Positions 60,900 through 64,000 of a stretch of 64,000 nucleotides of DNA are shown in pieces. The notes beneath the pieces are model-generated. The model was not told the DNA's origin, searched no databases, and saw only the letters and a program-made list of their open reading frames with translations. The stretch lies in assembly GCF_035989885.1 (NCBI RefSeq), contig NZ_CP108518.1, positions 4,951,001 through 5,015,000 of the forward strand. Direction: 5' to 3'. The first letter of the stretch is position 1; the number at the start of each line of letters is the position of its first letter. The DNA comes from Streptomyces sp. NBC_01232 (GTDB lineage: Bacteria > Actinomycetota > Actinomycetes > Streptomycetales > Streptomycetaceae). The translations under genes were made by a program, and so were the position numbers.

Positions 60900-61361
60900 A
60901 TGCCGCGTCCCGCAAAGGGTGCCCGTCTGGGCGGCAGCGCCGCGCACGAGAAGCACCTCCTCGCGAACCTCGCGAAGTCGCTCTTCGAGCACGGCCGCAT
61001 CACCACCACCGAGGCCAAGGCCCGTCGCCTGCGTCCCTACGCCGAGCGTCTGGTCACCAAGGCCAAGAAGGGCGACATCCACAACCGTCGCCTGGTGCTG
61101 CAGACGATCACGGACAAGAGCATCGTGCACACGCTCTTCACCGAGATCGCCCCGCGCTACGAGAACCGCCCCGGTGGTTACACGCGCATCACCAAGATCG
61201 GCAACCGTCGTGGCGACAACGCCCCGATGGCCGTGATCGAGCTGGTCGAGGCCCTTACGGTCGCCCAGCAGGCCACCGGTGAGGCCGAGGCCGCCACCAA
61301 GCGCGCGGTCAAGGAGGCGGAGGCCGTCGAGACCCCCGCCGAGGAGACCAAGGAGGCCTGA
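60900..61361 (+). CDS. rplQ: 50S ribosomal protein L17
   Basis: A 153-residue protein. [20 protein letters not shown] and [20 protein letters not shown] are typical. The last 35 residues form an Ala/Glu-rich tail longer than in E. coli. A strong terminator follows. Confidence 0.98.
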   Translation: MPRPAKGARLGGSAAHEKHLLANLAKSLFEHGRITTTEAKARRLRPYAERLVTKAKKGDIHNRRLVLQTITDKSIVHTLFTEIAPRYENRPGGYTRITKIGNRRGDNAPMAVIELVEALTVAQQATGEAEAATKRAVKEAEAVETPAEETKEA

Positions 61362-61393
61362 TCCTCCGGGATCACGCTTGCTTGAACGGCTCT

Positions 61394-61428
61394 GAACGGG
61401 CCCGCCCCCTTCCGGGGCGGGCCCGTTC
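61394..61428 (+). terminator. terminator of the alpha block
   Basis: GAACGGGCCCGCCCC (61394-61408) pairs perfectly with GGGGCGGGCCCGTTC (61414-61428). Confidence 0.85.
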
Positions 61429-61470
61429 TGCTGTGCCTGGCGGAATCGGCTTTCTGAGAGGATCGGTCAC

Positions 61471-62322
61471 GTGAGTGACGAGGTGGAGCCCGGGCACGTC
61501 CGGGTGCGGCTGGACCTGAGCTACGACGGCAAGGACTTCTCCGGCTGGGCGAAGCAGCGCGTGCTGCGGACCGTCCAGGGCGAGCTGGAGTCGGCCCTGC
61601 AGACCGTGATGCGGCTGTCCGGGCCGGTCGAGCTGACGGTGGCCGGACGGACCGACGCGGGGGTGCACGCCCGCGGACAGGTCGCCCAGTTCGACCTCGC
61701 CGAGGAGGTGTGGGCCGAGCACCACGACAAGCTGCTGCGCCGCCTCGCGGGCCGGCTGCCGCACGACGTACGGGTGTGGAAGGTCGCCGAGGCCCCGGAG
61801 GGCTTCAACGCGCGCTTCTCGGCCATCTGGCGGCGCTACGCGTACCGGGTGGGCGACCACCAGGGCGGCGTCGACCCGCTGCGCCGGGGGCACGTGCTGT
61901 GGCACCAGTGGCCGCTCGACGTGGACGCCATGAACGAGGCCGCCGCCGCGCTGCTCGGCGAGCACGACTTCGCCGCGTACTGCAAGAAGCGCGAGGGCGC
62001 CACGACCATCCGTACGCTCCAGCAGCTCAGCTGGGAGCGCGCCGAGGACGGGATCGTCACCGCGACCGTCCGCGCCGACGCCTTCTGCCACAACATGGTC
62101 CGCTCGCTGGTGGGCGCCATGCTGCACGTCGGGGACGGGCACCGGCCCACCGACTGGCCCGGCAAGGTGCTGGCGGCCGGCGTACGGGACTCCTCGGTGC
62201 ACGTGGTCAAGCCGCACGGGCTGACCCTGGAGGAGGTCGGCTACCCGGCGGACGAGCTGCTGGCCGCCCGCAGCAAGGAAGCGCGCAACATGCGGACCCT
62301 GCCGGGCGCGGGCTGCTGCTAA
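61471..62322 (+). CDS. truA: tRNA pseudouridine synthase A
   Basis: A 283-residue enzyme that makes pseudouridine at positions 38-40 of tRNA anticodon arms. The catalytic Asp lies in [31 protein letters not shown] and [17 protein letters not shown] follow. It starts with GTG 109 bp after rplQ; gene order rplQ-truA is widely conserved. Confidence 0.96.
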   Translation: MSDEVEPGHVRVRLDLSYDGKDFSGWAKQRVLRTVQGELESALQTVMRLSGPVELTVAGRTDAGVHARGQVAQFDLAEEVWAEHHDKLLRRLAGRLPHDVRVWKVAEAPEGFNARFSAIWRRYAYRVGDHQGGVDPLRRGHVLWHQWPLDVDAMNEAAAALLGEHDFAAYCKKREGATTIRTLQQLSWERAEDGIVTATVRADAFCHNMVRSLVGAMLHVGDGHRPTDWPGKVLAAGVRDSSVHVVKPHGLTLEEVGYPADELLAARSKEARNMRTLPGAGCC

Positions 62323-62355
62323 TCCGTTTGGGCGGATCGGCGCCGGACCTGGACA

Positions 62356-63984
62356 ATGCCCGGCATGGGACATCTCGAAGCCAGCCACCTGGAGTACTAC
62401 CTTCCCGACGGGCGGGTACTGCTCCCTGACGTCTCCTTCCGCGTGGGGGAGGGGTCGGTCGTCGCCCTCGTCGGGGCGAACGGGGCGGGCAAGACCACCC
62501 TGCTGAAGATGATCTCCGGCGAGCTCCAGCCGCACGGCGGCGGGATCACCGTCTCCGGCGGCCTCGGCGTGATGTCGCAGTTCGTGGGCTCCGTGCGGGA
62601 CGAGACGACCGTACGGGACCTGCTGGTCTCGGTGGCCCAGCCGCGCATCCGGGAGGCCGCGAAGGCGGTGGACCGGGCCGAGGAGCTGATCCTCACCGTC
62701 GACGACGAGGCCGCGCAGATGGCCTACGCGCAGGCGCTGAGCGACTGGGCGGACGTCCAGGGGTACGAGGCGGAGACCCTCTGGGACGTCTGCACCATGG
62801 CCGCGCTGGCCATCCCGTACGACAGCGCGCAGTTCCGCGAGGTGCGCACGCTCTCGGGCGGTGAGCAGAAGCGGCTCGTGCTGGAGGCGCTGCTGCGCGG
62901 CCCCGACGAGGTGCTGCTGCTCGACGAGCCGGACAACTACCTCGACGTCCCGGGCAAGCGCTGGCTGGAGGACCAGCTGAAGGCCACCCGCAAGACGGTG
63001 CTCTTCGTCTCGCACGACCGGGAGCTCCTGACCCAGGCGGCCGAGAAGATCATCAGCCTGGAGGCGAGCCCGACGGGCTCCGACGTCTGGGTGCACGGCT
63101 CGGGCTTCGACACCTACCACGAGGCCCGCAAGGAGCGCTTCGCGCGCTTCGAGGAGCTCAAGCGGCGCTGGGACGAGGAGCACGCACGGCTGAAGGCCCT
63201 GGTGCTGCGGCTGCGCAATCAGGCCGCGAGCAGCCCCGACATGGCCTCGCGCTACCGGGCGATGCAGACCCGCTTCCAGAAGTTCGAGGAGGCCGGCCCG
63301 CCGCCGGAGCCGCCGCGGGAGCAGGACATCAAGATGCGGCTCAAGGGCGGGCGCACCGGCGTGCGCGCGCTGACCGTGGAGAACCTGGAGCTGACGGGCC
63401 TGATGAAGCCCTTCTCCCTGGAGGTCTTCTACGGGGAGCGGGTCGCGGTCCTCGGCTCCAACGGCTCGGGCAAGTCGCACTTCCTGCGGCTGCTGGCCGG
63501 CGAGGACGTCAAGCACACCGGCACCTGGAAGCTGGGCGCGAGGGTGGTTCCCGGCCATTTCGCGCAGACCCACGCGCACCCGGAGCTGTTCGGCCGGACC
63601 CTCGTCGACATCCTGTGGACCGAGGCGGCCAAGCCCCTGGGCCAGGCGATGGGCGCCCTGCGCCGCTACGAGCTGGAGCGGCAGGGCGACCAGCCCTTCG
63701 AGAAGCTCTCCGGCGGTCAGCAGGCACGTTTCCAGATCCTGCTGCTGGAGCTGGCGGGCACCACGGCGCTGCTGCTGGACGAGCCGACGGACAACCTGGA
63801 CCTGGAGTCCGCGGAGGCCCTCCAGGAGGGTCTGGAGGCGTACGAGGGCACTGTGCTGTGCGTCACGCACGACCGGTGGTTCGCGCGCACATTTGACCGT
63901 TACCTGGTCTTCGGTTCGGACGGTGTTGTGCGGGAGACTCAGGAACCCGTCTGGGACGAACGTAGAGTCGAACGCAAGCGCTAG
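62356..63984 (+). CDS. ABC-F family ribosome-associated ATPase
   Basis: A 542-residue protein with two ATPase domains and no membrane helices. Walker A: GANGAGKTT and GSNGSGKSH. Signatures: LSGGEQKR and LSGGQQAR. Walker B: LLLDEPDNYLD and LLLDEPTDNLD. A charged linker (about 255-325, ARKERFARFEELKRRWDEEH) joins them. ABC-F proteins act on ribosomes in translation control or antibiotic protection. This member is not one of the clear resistance types I can name. The start could be the second ATG at 62365. The GKSH and DEPDNYLD variants differ from the commonest motifs. Confidence 0.9.
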   Translation: MPGMGHLEASHLEYYLPDGRVLLPDVSFRVGEGSVVALVGANGAGKTTLLKMISGELQPHGGGITVSGGLGVMSQFVGSVRDETTVRDLLVSVAQPRIREAAKAVDRAEELILTVDDEAAQMAYAQALSDWADVQGYEAETLWDVCTMAALAIPYDSAQFREVRTLSGGEQKRLVLEALLRGPDEVLLLDEPDNYLDVPGKRWLEDQLKATRKTVLFVSHDRELLTQAAEKIISLEASPTGSDVWVHGSGFDTYHEARKERFARFEELKRRWDEEHARLKALVLRLRNQAASSPDMASRYRAMQTRFQKFEEAGPPPEPPREQDIKMRLKGGRTGVRALTVENLELTGLMKPFSLEVFYGERVAVLGSNGSGKSHFLRLLAGEDVKHTGTWKLGARVVPGHFAQTHAHPELFGRTLVDILWTEAAKPLGQAMGALRRYELERQGDQPFEKLSGGQQARFQILLLELAGTTALLLDEPTDNLDLESAEALQEGLEAYEGTVLCVTHDRWFARTFDRYLVFGSDGVVRETQEPVWDERRVERKR

Positions 63985-64000
63985 GGGGAGACCGTCACCC

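Overview
This window is a core segment of a Streptomyces chromosome. The evidence is the very high G+C, frequent GTG and TTG starts, actinobacterial leaderless promoters, and a gene order typical of the genus: tRNA-Thr/tRNA-Met/rpmG, tRNA-Trp/secE/nusG, rplKA, rplJL, rpoBC, the str operon (rpsL-rpsG-fusA-tuf), then the S10, spc and alpha ribosomal blocks ending in truA. The species cannot be fixed from sequence alone.

Layout. 1-1198 (minus): an amidohydrolase-fold gene, cut by the window edge, that has lost several catalytic residues. 1566-3032: tRNA-Thr, tRNA-Met, rpmG and a HadA/HadB-like dehydratase pair. 3258-5848: a TetR repressor, an MFS drug exporter and a small monooxygenase-like protein, with a shared 20-bp operator at two sites. 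5929-9958: murB, an orphan gene, adenosine deaminase and an aspartate aminotransferase. 10152-24431: tRNA-Trp, secE-nusG, rplKA, two paralogous lipoproteins, rplJL behind an L10 leader, and rpoBC. 24513-27020 (minus): a YfhO-family membrane protein. 27382-31740: the str operon.

The most interesting region is 31962-44756, placed between tuf and rpsJ. It contains rmlC-rmlA (minus) divergent from rmlB-rmlD (plus), i.e. the complete dTDP-L-rhamnose pathway. A second unit follows: a DUF2304 membrane protein, a DPM1/GtrB-like GT2, a second GT2, a Wzx-like flippase and a GT-C transferase. A secreted amidase with three C-terminal 125-residue surface repeats closes the region, with a divergent membrane-anchored protein. 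The order DUF2304-GT2-GT2-flippase-GT-C next to rmlD resembles gacI-gacJ-gacK-gacL of streptococcal group A carbohydrate. My inference is a system that flips a polyprenyl-phosphate sugar and adds it to a rhamnose-containing cell-surface polymer.

45227-61361 is the S10-spc-alpha superoperon. It has tight ATGA/TAATG couplings, several internal hairpins, and secY, adk, map, infA and rpoA in the usual places; rpsD is absent. truA and an ABC-F ATPase finish the window.

The most notable regulatory observation is a near-identical 25-nt hairpin element in the leaders of both rpsL and rpsJ, the first genes of the str and S10 operons. It could coordinate the two blocks that are separated here by the rhamnose cluster.
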